Part shown: one piece after another, positions 1-10,926 of the stretch
Layout: each line of letters starts with the position of its first letter
Numbering within the stretch: the stretch's first letter is position 1
DNA from: Sebastes aleutianus
Taxonomy: Eukaryota > Chordata > Actinopteri > Perciformes > Sebastidae
Reading direction: 5' to 3'
DNA: 64,000 nt
NCBI GenBank assembly: GCA_916700875.1
Contig: CAKAKS010000067.1
Location: 28,218,933 to 28,282,932 of the forward strand
The notes under the pieces: generated by a model
The model's database searches: none
Told to the model about the DNA's origin: nothing
Seen by the model: only the letters and a program-made list of their open reading frames with translations
Program-made: the position numbers and the translations under genes

Positions 1-284
1 GGAACTCAAAGGCATGAGGCATACGGCAACTTTGACAAATTAGCAAGGAGTGTGTGAAAAAGGGCCGGTTATGAACAGCAGGGCTGATGAGGGAAAGTGG
101 GAACAGGTGTGTAGGTGGGCGTGGACGTCTGAGGGCATCTAGTGGATGGTTGGAGGATGGCAGGTTTGGGGAGTGTGAGGATAGTACATAGCCTGGGGCT
201 GGAGACAGGAACAGAGAGCCAACCAACCAACTAAAAAGTCCTCATGACAAAAACAGAGCAATTCTTTTTCACAATAGAGAGACA

Positions 285-877
285 TTAAAATAACATTACA
301 ACATTTTTGAAAATTGTCTTATTTGCTTTCTTGCTGAGAGTTAGATGAAAAGATTGTTACCACTCTCATATCTGTCATATCAGCTGGCCTGGCTCGGCCC
401 AAAGGTAATAAAAAAATCCACCAACCAGCACCTTTAAAGATCACTATTTAACAAGTCTCGTGTGTTTGATCCGTATAAATAACCAAAGTGTAAAAATGAC
501 AAGCTGTGGTTTTACGGGATTTTTTTTTTGACTAGGAGCAGTAACTTCCTGAAGTCTCCGCTGTTTGCCTGGCAACCTAGTGATAACCCAACTCCAGGAA
601 CTGACTATGCCCACAGTCCGGTACATAACCCCCTGTAAAACCACAACTTGATGATTTTACACTTTGGTTTTTGTACAGATTTAACAAACTAGATACAGTA
701 TAATGTCATTCATCGGTGAGATATTGAGGTGCTGGGACGTTACCTTCGGACAGAGCCGGACTAGCTGTTTCCAGTCTTTATGCTAAGCTAAGATAACCGT
801 CTGCTGGCTCTTCTTATCTAACTCTCAGCAAGGAAGTGAATAAGCACATTTTCCAAAATGTCAAACTATTCCTTTAA
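285..877. mobile_element. Foldback miniature DNA element, unit 1 copy
   Basis: The two ends are inverted copies of each other. The left end has the run CTTGCTGAGAGTTAGATGA (about 333-351), and the right end has the reverse complement of a close relative (about 811-840). Inside is a second inverted pair: a run containing GTGTAAAAATGACAAG near 487-505 is answered by its complement near 645-665. This nested structure matches a non-autonomous foldback element I recognise as abundant in teleosts. No transposase is encoded. It lies just downstream of the TRIM stop codon. Confidence 0.75.
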
Positions 878-1008
878 GAGTTTGTAAACTGTGCTTACTT
901 TGTCTATTATATGAAAAAAAAAGAGAGATCAACAAACATGGAGACAAAACGAGTTTAAAAAGAGTTAAAACACAGAATTGAACCCACTGTCCCTCAAATG
1001 ACTTCTGT

Positions 1009-2676
1009 CTATTTCAGTTTACAGAACTCAGCAGTGGCATTTCTACCTAAAAGCCAGAGTCCAGCATAGAGAGGCTCAGTGAATGTGGTCTGGACTCTGT
1101 GGAGGAGAGTCATGGTTTCAGAGACGCTGTAGAAGGACAGAACACCTGCACTGTGATCCAGGTACACTCCTACTCTGGAGGACCGAGGACCTGAGACGGG
1201 GGTTTGGACATAGTTGTACCAAAATGTATAACTGTTTTGGTCACAATCTAACGCCCAAGATTTGTCATTCCATCCAAACATACATTCATTTGGCCCCCCT
1301 GCTCTCCTGATACTCTTGTATGCGACTGCTACATAAACTGCTCTCCCTCTCCACTCCACCTCCCAGTAACAACGTCCAGTCAGACTCTCTCTACTCAGGA
1401 CCTGAGGACCTTCAGTGAATCTGTCTGGGTGACTAGGATAAGACTGATGTTGTCTCATAAATGTTGCTTTTCTGTTCCCCTCAGATAATAACAGCACTGT
1501 GCTTGCTGTGTTTGGATCCAGTGTTATTTCATGTGAATATTTCAAGAATCCAGCTCTGGTCTTGGGCTCTGGTTGTGACAGTAAAACATCCACTTCAGTC
1601 ACTGTCTGTGAGACGTTTGTCCATTTCTCTCTCAGAACGTCCTGTAGTTTATCTCTGACTTCTGACACAGCCGCCGTCACGTCCTCAAAGTAGCTCAGAG
1701 GACGGATATTGATGCTGGATGTAGATTCGCTGAGTGGTGACAGTGAGGGGTAGTTGAGTAAAAACTGGTTGAGATCCTCTGTGTGTGACAGCAGCTTCAT
1801 CTCAGCGTCTCTCCTCTTCAGCTCAGTGATCTCCTGCTCCAGCTTCTCCTGAAGCTCTTTGACTCGACTCACTTCACTTTTCTGCTGGGATCTGACCTGC
1901 TGCTTCACATCAGAGCTTCTTTTCTCCATGAGACGGATCAGCTCGGTGAAGATCTTCTCACTGTCGTTCACTGCTTTATCGGCAGAGCGATTGACAGCCT
2001 CCACCTCCTGTTGGAGCAGCTTCACATCTTTCTCTCTGTCCTGGATCCTCTGCTGGATGTTGAGTCGACTCACCTCCAGCTCTCTCTGCCTCTCAGTCCT
2101 TTCTGCTGCAGCTGAGACGGTGTCGTGGCCTTTATGTTCATCCACAGAGCAGAGATAACAGATACACTGCTGATCAGTACGACAGAACATCTTCATCACC
2201 TCGTCGTGACGAGAGCAGATGTTCTCCTGGAGCTTCTTGGAGGGCTCCACCAGCTTGTGTTTCTTTAATTGAGCCACATCGTAATGAAGCTGGAGGTGTT
2301 TCTCACAGTAAGAGACCAGACACACCAGACAGGACTTGAAGGCTTTCAGTTTCCTACCAGTGCAGACATCACAGGCCACATCTTCAGGTCCAGCATAGCA
2401 GTGATCAGCAGGAGCAGCTTGGAGTCCAGTCTTCTTCATTTCCTCCACTAAATCTGCTAACATGGTGCTTTTCATCAGGACAGGCCTCGGTGTGAAGGTC
2501 TGCCTACACTGAGGGCAGCTGTAGATCTTCTTCTCATCCTCTCCATCCCAGTGGTTTTGAATACAGTTCATGCAGTAGCTGTGTCCACAGGGAATAGTCC
2601 CCGGATCCTTCAGTAGATCCAGACAGATGGAACAAGAGATTGTTTCCTCGTCCAGCTGAACTCCTTTCTGCGCCAT
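1009..2676 (-). CDS. TRIM E3 ubiquitin ligase, RING-B-box-coiled coil-B30.2 (copy 1)
   Basis: Single-exon gene for a 555-residue tripartite-motif protein. The RING finger uses C15, C18, C30, H32, C35, C38, C54 and C57. A B-box 1 lies at about 102-131 and a B-box 2 at about 154-184 (C154, H157, C165, C173, C176, H181, H184). A charged coiled coil spans about 195-310. PRY-SPRY (B30.2) fills 374-555, with the ITLDPNTA, CYWEVEW and YLDHSAGVLSFYS signatures. The layout and length fit the TRIM16/TRIM25-like class that includes fish finTRIMs: cytoplasmic E3 ligases, often virus-responsive, that recognise targets through B30.2. I chose the ATG giving MAQKG. The frame is open 36 bases further upstream, but only to a GTG. 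The function is family-based; the exact orthologue is unknown. Confidence 0.9.
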   Translation of the reverse strand: MAQKGVQLDEETISCSICLDLLKDPGTIPCGHSYCMNCIQNHWDGEDEKKIYSCPQCRQTFTPRPVLMKSTMLADLVEEMKKTGLQAAPADHCYAGPEDVACDVCTGRKLKAFKSCLVCLVSYCEKHLQLHYDVAQLKKHKLVEPSKKLQENICSRHDEVMKMFCRTDQQCICYLCSVDEHKGHDTVSAAAERTERQRELEVSRLNIQQRIQDREKDVKLLQQEVEAVNRSADKAVNDSEKIFTELIRLMEKRSSDVKQQVRSQQKSEVSRVKELQEKLEQEITELKRRDAEMKLLSHTEDLNQFLLNYPSLSPLSESTSSINIRPLSYFEDVTAAVSEVRDKLQDVLREKWTNVSQTVTEVDVLLSQPEPKTRAGFLKYSHEITLDPNTASTVLLLSEGNRKATFMRQHQSYPSHPDRFTEGPQVLSRESLTGRCYWEVEWRGRAVYVAVAYKSIRRAGGPNECMFGWNDKSWALDCDQNSYTFWYNYVQTPVSGPRSSRVGVYLDHSAGVLSFYSVSETMTLLHRVQTTFTEPLYAGLWLLGRNATAEFCKLK

Positions 2677-2704
2677 TTCACCTCTCAGTAGCAACGACTG
2701 TCTG

Positions 2705-2717
2705 AGTTTCACTTCCT
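2705..2717 (-). promoter_or_regulatory. ETS-IRF composite / ISRE-like motif, TRIM copy 1
   Basis: On the minus strand this reads AGGAAGTGAAACT, 28 bases upstream of the TRIM start codon. GGAAnnGAAA is the ETS-IRF composite element, and the site is one base from an interferon-stimulated response element. Interferon control of this gene is inferred from the motif and from family behaviour. The transcription start is not known, so the site could be 5' UTR. Confidence 0.4.
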
Positions 2718-2957
2718 GAGAAGTGAATCTAGTTTGAGCTCTGATCTAAACAGCATGTGTTTGTGCAGTGAATGGGGCCTGTCAGCTCTCACCATGTTGG
2801 TTACACCCACTTTCAAACTGTAGATCTGAAGGGGAGGGAACAAGGAAATAAGAGGACTGAGTGCAGCTCTGTGTGTTTGAGAGCAGGAAGAGCAGGGAGG
2901 AGTTTTCAACCTATGATTCATTCCAGGAAGCAGAGATTGTGAATTTTAACTCTGTTC

Positions 2958-3265
2958 GTTCCAATACCCATACTACCATACTATTTAGTATGACAGAAAA
3001 AGATTTAGTATGTCCCAATACATAGTATGTCAAATGCAGTATGCCAAAAATACCATGTCTTACTACATCTGGTCGCATTTTGCAGAATGCAAGTAAGCAT
3101 GCTTTTCTGGCTGTTCTGACCCACAATCCTCTGCACAGCAGATATATGAGCAAGAGGGTCAAAGGTCAAGGCGAAGTAGTATGTCCCAATACTGCATTTA
3201 ACAGTGCACACTTTGTAAGGGCAGCTGCAGTATGTACTAAAAGTTAAAAGTATGCGATTTGGAAC
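2958..3265. mobile_element. Miniature inverted-repeat element upstream of TRIM copy 1
   Basis: It begins GTTCCAA and ends TTGGAAC, with repeated 'agtatg' words inside and no coding capacity. It sits about 280 bp upstream of the TRIM start codon. The same element is intact in unit 2 (8331-8631) and cut by the inversion in unit 3. Family assignment is uncertain. Confidence 0.6.
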
Positions 3266-3269
3266 ATAG

Positions 3270-5300
3270 CCTCATTTTCCTCATTTACAACGAAGCCTCG
3301 GTTAAAACCTGCTCCACATTTGAAAACATTTAAGTTTTTAGTTTTAAAATACTTCTTGGTGATGGCTCCATGTTTCTCTGACTCATCCTCAAATCCAGTT
3401 CAATTTTCTTCTACTGATTAAAACAGCTGTCTGACAGTAGGTTAATAGAGTTATCAAACTAAACTGTCTTAAAATCCATGAATTGCTGAATGATAACAAA
3501 ACAACAAAATAGAATTTCAGAATATCGTATACTGAGTCAAACCAGCATTTCAAGCTTCAGATGGGTTTCAACAAATATCATCAAACACGTTTTTTGCTGC
3601 AGCTCTGAATCCAGAAAGACATGATTGGACCAGATCAGCTGCTTCTGCAGTTAAAGATCGGGTCGACGATGTTGGAAAGCTAGCAAAATTTGAAAGTAGC
3701 ATCGCCTCAGAAGCTCCGTCTAAACCCACCCCCTCCCCTCGGGGCTCCTTGCAATGCAACGCCCCCCACACAAATGCACGAGCTCTGTCGCATCGCAACT
3801 ACTTCACAGTAGCGTCGGCGTTAGGGGCGGGCCATGGGGGTCCAGGCCCGTCAAAAAAGGTCACTGTGCCCCCTCAGCTGAATTCTCTCCTGACAAAAAA
3901 CTAAACTGAAATAACAGCTAAGCTATTAGTAAAATTAAGTCATTCAGTTTGGTAATGGAAGGACTTAACACTGCAATGCAAAATAAAGCACAAAACAGTG
4001 ATAGTTTTGCATTTAGGAAACAACTAGGACATGTACTTGGGCTTGATTACATTGTTTTCTATTGGAGTGTCCTAACTGGCCACGAGCAACACGGCGCTGC
4101 ACAGCGCGGCGTGACGTTTTGTCTGAACTTCTATCGGATACACGGTTCCTATTTTTTCCTGTCACTCATATTGAGAGGAACGGCTGATTAGTTTAGATAA
4201 AATGAGCCGATAAAACCGGGTCAGTTGTCCTGGATGTAAGTGAAAATATTAACTTGATTACTGACACATTCAGCACAGGCATTGACGCTCGCAGTTATAT
4301 GTAATAAAGTTCACTAGTGAAACTTTATTACGAGCTACCTGTCAAAAAATATAACAGCCACCTCACTAATGGTTCAAATAAAACACGAACACACAGCAAA
4401 AAGATACAACTATGGAAACTCTGGGAAATATGAGCCGTCACTACAATATTTCAGTAAGAAGCCTCGTTTTGATCCGCTCCGTTTGCGTGTTTTTTTAATT
4501 TTTTTGTTTTTTTTAATCTAGCTCAATAGAAAAAAATGAGAGAAAGTAGACCTACAAACCTGGTGCATTAAAGCACAATTAGGACCAAGAGAGTAAAAAG
4601 CATCCTGTGCTCCTCTCACATCTTACTTTTTCTACCTGTTTGGATTATTCTGTTCAGTATTGTGGAATAAAACAATGGACTAATGTTACACTACAGCAGG
4701 CTGAGCAGGGACAACAACTGGTGAGTGAAACATCCACAAACCTCAGTCACGTTACTGTCCAAACATTTTTCCTCCCGGTTCAGTTTCTGCTTCTGTCAAT
4801 CTCGTGCAGGATCTGGGAGTGATATGCTGTGCTACTACATCACTATAACAAGAGTTTCAAGTGCTGGCCTGTATTCATTAGAATGTGTGCAAGCATTTTG
4901 GGGTATTAATATACTAATCCAAATAAATCATGATGAGATATTATTAATCACACCAGAAACACATTTTTTTTCACCTGTACTCGTATTATATGCAGTATTA
5001 CTCCATTTAATCAGTTTTGCATATTTGCTGTGGATTTGAAACTTTGCTACTTCTGATTAATTACCTGAATGTAGAATTAACCTGTATATTGTTGTTCTTC
5101 ATTAAAAAGAAAATACATTTATAAAGTGTTTGTTTCAAGGTGTCTTAAAAAGCGTTAACATCTAATTTGTATCTCTTTCTGTGACTTGTGTAGTGCCTTT
5201 ACAGTTCATTTAACTGGAGATGGGAGGTTATTTTGTCCTCTTTTCAAAATGGCTGGTGTATGCGGGGTAACAGGAATAAGACCCAAAATGCAGACTAGGC
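3270..5300. other. Non-coding part of TRIM unit 1
   Basis: No gene is supported here. Short open frames on both strands are either not kept across the three units or have no recognisable domain. The stretch includes a GC-richer patch (about 3590-3880) seen again in unit 3, the 31-bp palindrome at 4301-4331, and T-rich runs near 4490-4520 that vary in length between units. Confidence 0.6.
4301..4331. repeat. 31-bp near-perfect palindrome (unit 1)
   Basis: GTAATAAAGTT and AACTTTATTAC flank the self-complementary core CACTAGTG. The same palindrome is unchanged at 9562-9592 and 14922-14952. It could form a cruciform or hairpin or be a protein site; no function can be assigned. Confidence 0.7.
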
Positions 5301-5668
5301 AGGCAGACTGATATGATTTATTGCAGCAGATAAACAGGCAGGTACATCCAGAACAGGTAACCAGAAAAAACAAAACAGATCAGATGGAACTCAAAGGCAT
5401 GAGGCATACGGCAACTTTGACAAACTAGCAAGGAGTGTGTGAAAAAGGGCCGGTTATGAACAGCAGGGCTGATGAGGGAAAGTGGGAACAGGTGTGTAGG
5501 TGGGCGTGGACGTCTGAGGGCATCTAGTGGATGGTTGGAGGATGGCAGGTCTGGGGAGTGTGAGGATGGTACATAGCCTGGGGCTGGAGACAGGAACAGA
5601 GAGCCAACCAACCAACTAGAAAGTCCTCATGACAAAAAGAGAGCAATTCCTTTTCACAATAGAGAGAC

Positions 5669-6263
5669 ATTAAAGTAACATTACAACATTTTGGAAAATT
5701 GTCTTATTTGCTTTCTTGCTGAGAGTTAGATGAAAAGATTGTTACCACTCTCATATCTGTCATATCAGCTGGCCTGGCTCGGCCCAAAGGTAATAAAAAA
5801 ATCCACCAACCAGCACCTCTAAAGATCACTATTTAACAAGTCTCGTGTGTTTGATCCGTACAAATAACCAAAGTGTAAAAATGACAAGCTGTGGTTTTAC
5901 GGGATTTTGTTTTTGACTAGGAGCAGTAACTTCCTGAAGTCTCCGCTGGTTGCCTGGCAACTTAGTGACAACCCAACTCCAGGAACTGACTATGCCCACA
6001 GTCCGGTACATAACCCCCTGTAAAACCACAACTTGATGGTTTTACACTTTGGTTTTTGCACAGATTTAACAAACTAGATACATTATAATGTCATTCATTG
6101 GTGAGATATTGAGGTGCTGGGACGTTACCTTCGGACAGAGCCGGACTAGCTGTTTCCAGTCTTTATGCTAAGCTAAGATAACCGTCTGCTGGCTCTTCTT
6201 ATCTAACTCTCAGCAAGGAAGTGAATAAGCACATTTTCCAAAATGTCAAACTATTCCTTTAAG
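5669..6263. mobile_element. Foldback miniature DNA element, unit 2 copy
   Basis: Same nested inverted-repeat element as at 285-877, at the same place downstream of the TRIM gene. The two copies therefore arose by duplication of the unit, not by separate insertions. Confidence 0.75.
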
Positions 6264-6394
6264 AGTTTGTAAACTGTGCTTACTTTGTCTATTATATGAA
6301 AAAAAAGAGAGAGCTCAACAAACATGGAGACAAAACGAGTTTAAAAAGAGTTAAAACACAGAATTGAACCCACTGTCCCTCAAATGACTTCTGT

Positions 6395-8062
6395 CTATTT
6401 CAGTTTACAGAACTCAGCAGTGACATCATAACCTAAAAAACTGATTCCAGCATAGAGAGGCTCAGTGAATGTGGTCTGGACTCTGTGGAGGAGAGTCATG
6501 GTTTCAGAGACGCTGTAGAAGGACAGAACACCTGCACTGTGATCCAGGTACACTCCTACTCTGGAGGACCGAGGACCTGAGACGGGGGTTTTGTCATTGT
6601 TGTAGCAAAATGTATAACTGTTTTGGTCACAATATAACGCCCAAGATTTGTCATTCCATCCAAACAAACATTCTTTCAACAACCCTGCTCTCCTGGTACT
6701 CTTGTATGTGACTGCTACATAAACTCCTCTCCCTCTCCTCTCCACCTCCCAGTAACAACGTCCAGTCAGACTCTCTCTACTCAGGACCTGAGGACATCCA
6801 GTGAATCTGTCTGGGTGACTAGGATAAGACTGTTGTTGCATCATAAATGTTGCTTTTCTGTTCCCCTCAGATAATAACAGCAGTGTGTGTGCTGTGTTTG
6901 GATCCAGTGTTATTTCACGTGAATATTTCAAGAATCCAGCTCTGGTCTTGGGCTCTGGTTGTGACAGTAAAACATCCACTTCAGTCACTGTCTGTGAGAC
7001 GTTTGTCCATTTCTCTCTCAGAACGTCCTGTAGTTTATCTCTGACTTCTGACACAGCCGCCGTCACGTCCTCAAAGTAGCTCAGAGGACGGATATTGATG
7101 CTGGATGTAGATTCGCTGAGTGGTGACAGTGATGGGTAGTTGAGTAAAAACTGGTTGAGATCCTCTGTGTGTGACAGCAGCTTCATCTCAGCGTCTCTCC
7201 TCTTCAGCTCAGTGATCTCCTGCTCCAGCTTCTCCTGAAGCTCTTTGACTCGACTCACTTCACTTTTCTGCTGGGATCTGACCTGCTGCTTCACATCAGA
7301 GCTTCTTTTCTCCATGAGACGGATCAGCTCGGTGAAGATCTTCTCACTGTCCTTCACTGCTTTATCGGCAGAGCGATTGACAGCCTTCACCTCCTGTTGG
7401 AGCAGCTTCACATCTTTCTCTCTGTCCTGGATCCTCTGCTGGATGTTGAGTCGACTCACCTCCAGCTCTCTCTGCCTCTCAGTCTTTTCTGCTGCAGCTG
7501 AGACGGTGTCGTGGCCTTTATGTTCATCCATTAAGCAGAGATAACAGATACACTGCTGATCAGTACGACAGAAAATCTTCATCACCTCGTCGTGACGAGA
7601 GCAGATGTTCTCCTGGAGCTTCTTGGAGGGCTCCACCAGCTTGTGTTTCTTTAATTGAGCCACATCGTAATGAAGCTGGAGGTGTTTCTCACAGTAAGAG
7701 ACCAGACACACCAGACAGGACTTGAAGGCTTTCAGTTTCCTACCAGTGCAGACATCACAGGCCACATCCTCAGGTCCAGCATAGCAGTGATCAGCAGGAG
7801 CAGCTTGGAGTCCAGTCTTCTTCATTTCCTCCACTAAATCTGCTAACATGGTGCTTTTCATCAGGACAGGCCTCGGTGTGAAGGTCTGCCTACACTGAGG
7901 GCAGCTGTAGATCTTCTTCTCATCCTCTCCATCCCAGTGGTTTTGAATACAGTTCATGCAGTAGCTGTGTCCACAGGGAATAGTCCCCGGATCCTTCAGT
8001 AGATCCAGACAGATGGAACAAGAGATTGTTTCCTCGTCCAGCTGAACTCCTTTCTGCGCCAT
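6395..8062 (-). CDS. TRIM E3 ubiquitin ligase, RING-B-box-coiled coil-B30.2 (copy 2)
   Basis: 555 residues, one exon, start ATG giving MAQKG (an upstream in-frame GTG at 8098 was not used). All eight RING ligands and both B-boxes are intact, as are the B30.2 signatures. Compared with copy 1, I count 6 amino-acid changes in residues 1-373 and 26 in the 182-residue B30.2 domain. Changes sit in clusters: FMMQQQ for FMRQHQ, GLLKECLF for GGPNECMF, FCYNNDK for FWYNYVQ, and GISFLGYDV for GLWLLGRNA. The gene is intact and probably functional, with different target recognition inferred. The upstream region matches copy 1, including the ETS-IRF-like motif. Confidence 0.9.
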   Translation of the reverse strand: MAQKGVQLDEETISCSICLDLLKDPGTIPCGHSYCMNCIQNHWDGEDEKKIYSCPQCRQTFTPRPVLMKSTMLADLVEEMKKTGLQAAPADHCYAGPEDVACDVCTGRKLKAFKSCLVCLVSYCEKHLQLHYDVAQLKKHKLVEPSKKLQENICSRHDEVMKIFCRTDQQCICYLCLMDEHKGHDTVSAAAEKTERQRELEVSRLNIQQRIQDREKDVKLLQQEVKAVNRSADKAVKDSEKIFTELIRLMEKRSSDVKQQVRSQQKSEVSRVKELQEKLEQEITELKRRDAEMKLLSHTEDLNQFLLNYPSLSPLSESTSSINIRPLSYFEDVTAAVSEVRDKLQDVLREKWTNVSQTVTEVDVLLSQPEPKTRAGFLKYSREITLDPNTAHTLLLLSEGNRKATFMMQQQSYPSHPDRFTGCPQVLSRESLTGRCYWEVERRGRGVYVAVTYKSTRRAGLLKECLFGWNDKSWALYCDQNSYTFCYNNDKTPVSGPRSSRVGVYLDHSAGVLSFYSVSETMTLLHRVQTTFTEPLYAGISFLGYDVTAEFCKLK

Positions 8063-8090
8063 TTCACCTCTCAGTAGCAACGACTGTCTG

Positions 8091-8103
8091 AGTTTCACTT
8101 CCT
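8091..8103 (-). promoter_or_regulatory. ETS-IRF composite / ISRE-like motif, TRIM copy 2
   Basis: Same 13 bases, same 28-base spacing to the start codon and same orientation as in unit 1 (GGAAnnGAAA on the minus strand). Its retention is weak evidence for function, because the units are so young that most sequence is retained anyway. Confidence 0.4.
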
Positions 8104-8330
8104 GAGAAGTGAATTTAGTTTGAGCTCTGATCTAATGAAGCCTGTCAGCTCTCACCATGTCGGTTACACCCACTTTCAAACTGTAGATCTGAAGGGGACG
8201 GAACAAGGAAATAAGAGGACCGAGTGCAGCTCTGTGTGTTTGAGAGCAGGACGAGCAGGGAGGAGTTATCAACCTATGATTCATTCCAGGAAGCAGAGAT
8301 TGTGAATTTTAACTCTGTTCGTTCCAATAC

Positions 8331-8631
8331 CCATACTACCATACTATTTAGTATGACAGAAAAAGATTTAGTATGTCCCAATACATAGTATGTCAAATGC
8401 AGTATGCCAAAAATACCAGGATGTCTTACTACATCTGGTCGCATTTTGCAGAATGCAAGTAAGCATGCTTTTCTGGCTGTTCTGACCCACAATCCTCTGC
8501 ACAGCAGATATATGAGCAAGAGGGTCAAAGGTCAAGGCGAAGTAATATGTCCCAATACTGCATTTAACAGTGCACACTTTGTAAGGGCAGCTGCAGTATG
8601 TACTAAAAGTTAAAAGTATGCGATTTGGAAC
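8331..8631. mobile_element. Miniature inverted-repeat element upstream of TRIM copy 2
   Basis: Intact copy with GTTCCAA and TTGGAAC ends, collinear with 2958-3265. It is useful as the uninverted reference for the rearranged copy in unit 3. Confidence 0.6.
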
Positions 8632-8639
8632 ATAGCCTC

Positions 8640-10560
8640 ATTTTCCTCATTTACAACGAAGCCTCGGTTAAAACCTGCTCCACATTTGAAAACATTTAAG
8701 TTTTTAGTTTTAAAATACTTCTTGGTGATGGCTCCATGTTTCTCTGACTCATCCTCAAATCCAGTTCAATTTTCTTTTACTGATTAAAACAGCTGTCTGA
8801 CAGTAGGTTAATAGAGTTATCAAACTAAACTGTCTTAAAATCCATGAATTGCTGAATGATAACAAAACAACAAAATAGAATTTCAGAATATCGTATACTG
8901 AGTCAAACCAGCATTTCAAGCTTCAGATGGGTTTCAACAAATATCATCAAACACGTTGACACGCCTCAGAAGCTCCGTCTAAACCCATCCCCTCCCCTCG
9001 GGGCTCCTTGCAATGCAACGCCTCCCACACACACATGCACGAGCACTGCCGCATCGCAACTACTTCACAGCAGCGTCGGCGTTAGGGGCGGGCCATGGGG
9101 GTCCAGGCCCGTCCAAAAAGGTCACTGTGCCCCCTCAGCTGAATTCTCTCCTGACAAAAAACTAAACTGAAATAACAGCTAAGCTATTAGTAAAATTAAG
9201 TCATTCAGGTTGGTAATGGAAGGAATTAACACTGCAATGCAAAATAAAGCACAAAACAGTGATAGTTTTGCATTTAGGAAACAACTAGGACATGTACTTG
9301 GGCTTGATTACATAGTTTTCTATTGGAGGGTCCTAACTGGCCACGAGCAACACGGCGCTGCACAGCGCGGCGTGACGTTTTGTCTGAACTTCTATCGGAT
9401 ACACGGTTCCTATTTTTTCCTGTCACTCATTTTGAGAGGAACGGCTGATTAGTTTAGATAAAATGAGCCGATAAAACCGGGTCAGTTGTCCTGGATGTAA
9501 ATGAAAATATTAACTTGATTACTGACACTTTCAGCACAGGCATTGACGCTCGCAGTTATATGTAATAAAGTTCACTAGTGAAACTTTATTACGAGCTACC
9601 TGTCAAAAAATATAACAGCCACCTCACTAATGGTTCAAATATAACACGAACACACAGCAAAAAGATACAACTATGGAAACTCTGGGAAATATGAGCCGTC
9701 ACTACAATATTTCAGTAAGAAGCCTCGTTTTGATCCACTCCGTTTGCGTTTTTTAAAACTATTTTTTTTTTTTATCTACCTCAATAGAAAAAAATGAGAG
9801 AAAGTAGACCTACAAACCTGGTGAATTAAAGCACAATTAGGACCAAGAGAGTAAAAAGCATCCTGTGCTCCTCTCACATCTTACTTTTTCTACCTGTTTG
9901 GATTATTCTGTTCAGTATTGTGGAATAAAACAATGGACTAATGTTACACTACAGCAGGCTGAGCAGGGACAACAACTGGTGAGTGAAACATCCACAAACC
10001 TCAGTCACGTTACTGTCCAAACATTTTTCCTTCCGGTTCAGTTTCTGCTTCTGTCAATCTCGTGCAGGATCTGGGAGTGATGTGCTGTGCTACTACATCA
10101 CTATAACAAGAGTTTCAAGTGCTGGCCTGTATTCATTAGAATGTGTGCAAGCATTTTGGGGTATTAATATACTAATCCAAATAAATCATGATGAGATATT
10201 ATTAATCACACCAGAAACACATTTTTTTTCACCTGTACTCGTATTATATGCAGTATTACTCCATTTAATCAGTTTTGCATATTTGCTGTGGATTTGAAAC
10301 TTTGCTACTTCTGATTAATTACCTGAATGTAGAATTAATCTGTATATTGTTGTTCTTCATTAAAAAGAAAATACATTTATAAAGTGTTTGTTTCAAGGTG
10401 TCTTAAAAAACGTTAACGACTAATTTGTATCTCTTTCTGTGACTTGTGTAGTGCCTTTACAGTTCATTTAACTGGAGATGGGAGGTTATTTTGTCCTCTT
10501 TTGGAAATGGCTTGTGTATGCGGGGTAACAGGAATAAGACCCAAAATGCAGACTAGGCAG
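8640..10560. other. Non-coding part of TRIM unit 2
   Basis: No gene is supported. It is the counterpart of 3270-5300, with the ~107 bp deletion near 8957. The 31-bp palindrome recurs at 9562-9592, and the poly-T run near 9760 differs from unit 1. Confidence 0.55.
9562..9592. repeat. 31-bp near-perfect palindrome (unit 2)
   Basis: Identical to the copy at 4301-4331, built around the core CACTAGTG. Confidence 0.7.
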
Positions 10561-10926
10561 GCAGACTGATATGATTTATTGCAGCAGATAAACAGGCAGG
10601 TACATCCAGAACAGGTAACCAGAAAAAACAAAACAGATCAGATGGAACTCAAAGGCATGAGGCATACGGCAACTTTGACAAACTAGCAAGGAGTGTGTGA
10701 AAAAGGGCCGGTTATGAACAGCAGGGCTGATGAGGGAAAGTGGGAACAGGTGTGTAGGTGGGCGTGGACGTCTGAGGGCATCTAGTGGATGGTTGGAGGA
10801 TGGCAGGTTTGGGGAGTGTGAGGATAGTACATAGCCTGGGGCTGGAGACAGGAACAGAGAGCCAACCAACCAACTAGAAAGTCCTCATGACAAAATGAGA
10901 GCAATTCCTTTTCACAATAGAGAGAC

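Larger units (their letters stand above)
1..5385. repeat. Tandem unit 1 of TRIM array (left end cut by window)
   Basis: The first base of the window matches position 5386, and the match runs on collinearly, so this is the first visible copy of a ~5.3 kb direct repeat. It holds one minus-strand TRIM gene (start codon at 2676), a foldback miniature element downstream of the gene, a second miniature element upstream of it, and about 2 kb of intergenic DNA. By eye it differs from unit 2 by scattered substitutions and a few indels. It keeps ~107 bp (about 3593-3702) that unit 2 lacks, and ~25 bp near 2745-2770 that unit 2 also lacks. The array may continue to the left of the window. Confidence 0.9.
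5386..10643. repeat. Tandem unit 2 of TRIM array
   Basis: Direct repeat of unit 1, offset 5385 bp. It is 5258 bp long. Most of the shortening comes from one ~107 bp deletion near 8957, where units 1 and 3 keep sequence that this unit lacks. It carries the second TRIM gene, with the same order and orientation of all other parts as unit 1. Confidence 0.9.

Noticed and set aside
1083..2451. Plus-strand open frames inside TRIM copy 1, repeated in copies 2 and 3
   Set aside because: They are antisense shadows of the strongly supported minus-strand gene, with no domain of their own. They recur only because the gene itself is duplicated.
2677..2712. Upstream extension of TRIM copies 1 and 2 (KLRQSLLLRGE before the MAQKG start)
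   Set aside because: The frame opens at a GTG, not an ATG. The MAQKG start is shared by all three copies and fits related TRIM proteins.
3568..3798. 76-residue minus-strand frame in TRIM units 1 and 3
   Set aside because: It is destroyed by the deletion in unit 2, has no known domain and lies in repeat-like sequence.
4607..5039. Plus-strand frames of 71 and 104 residues seen in units 1 and 2
   Set aside because: Conserved only because the units are nearly identical. They have no recognisable domain, and unit 3 loses part of the sequence.
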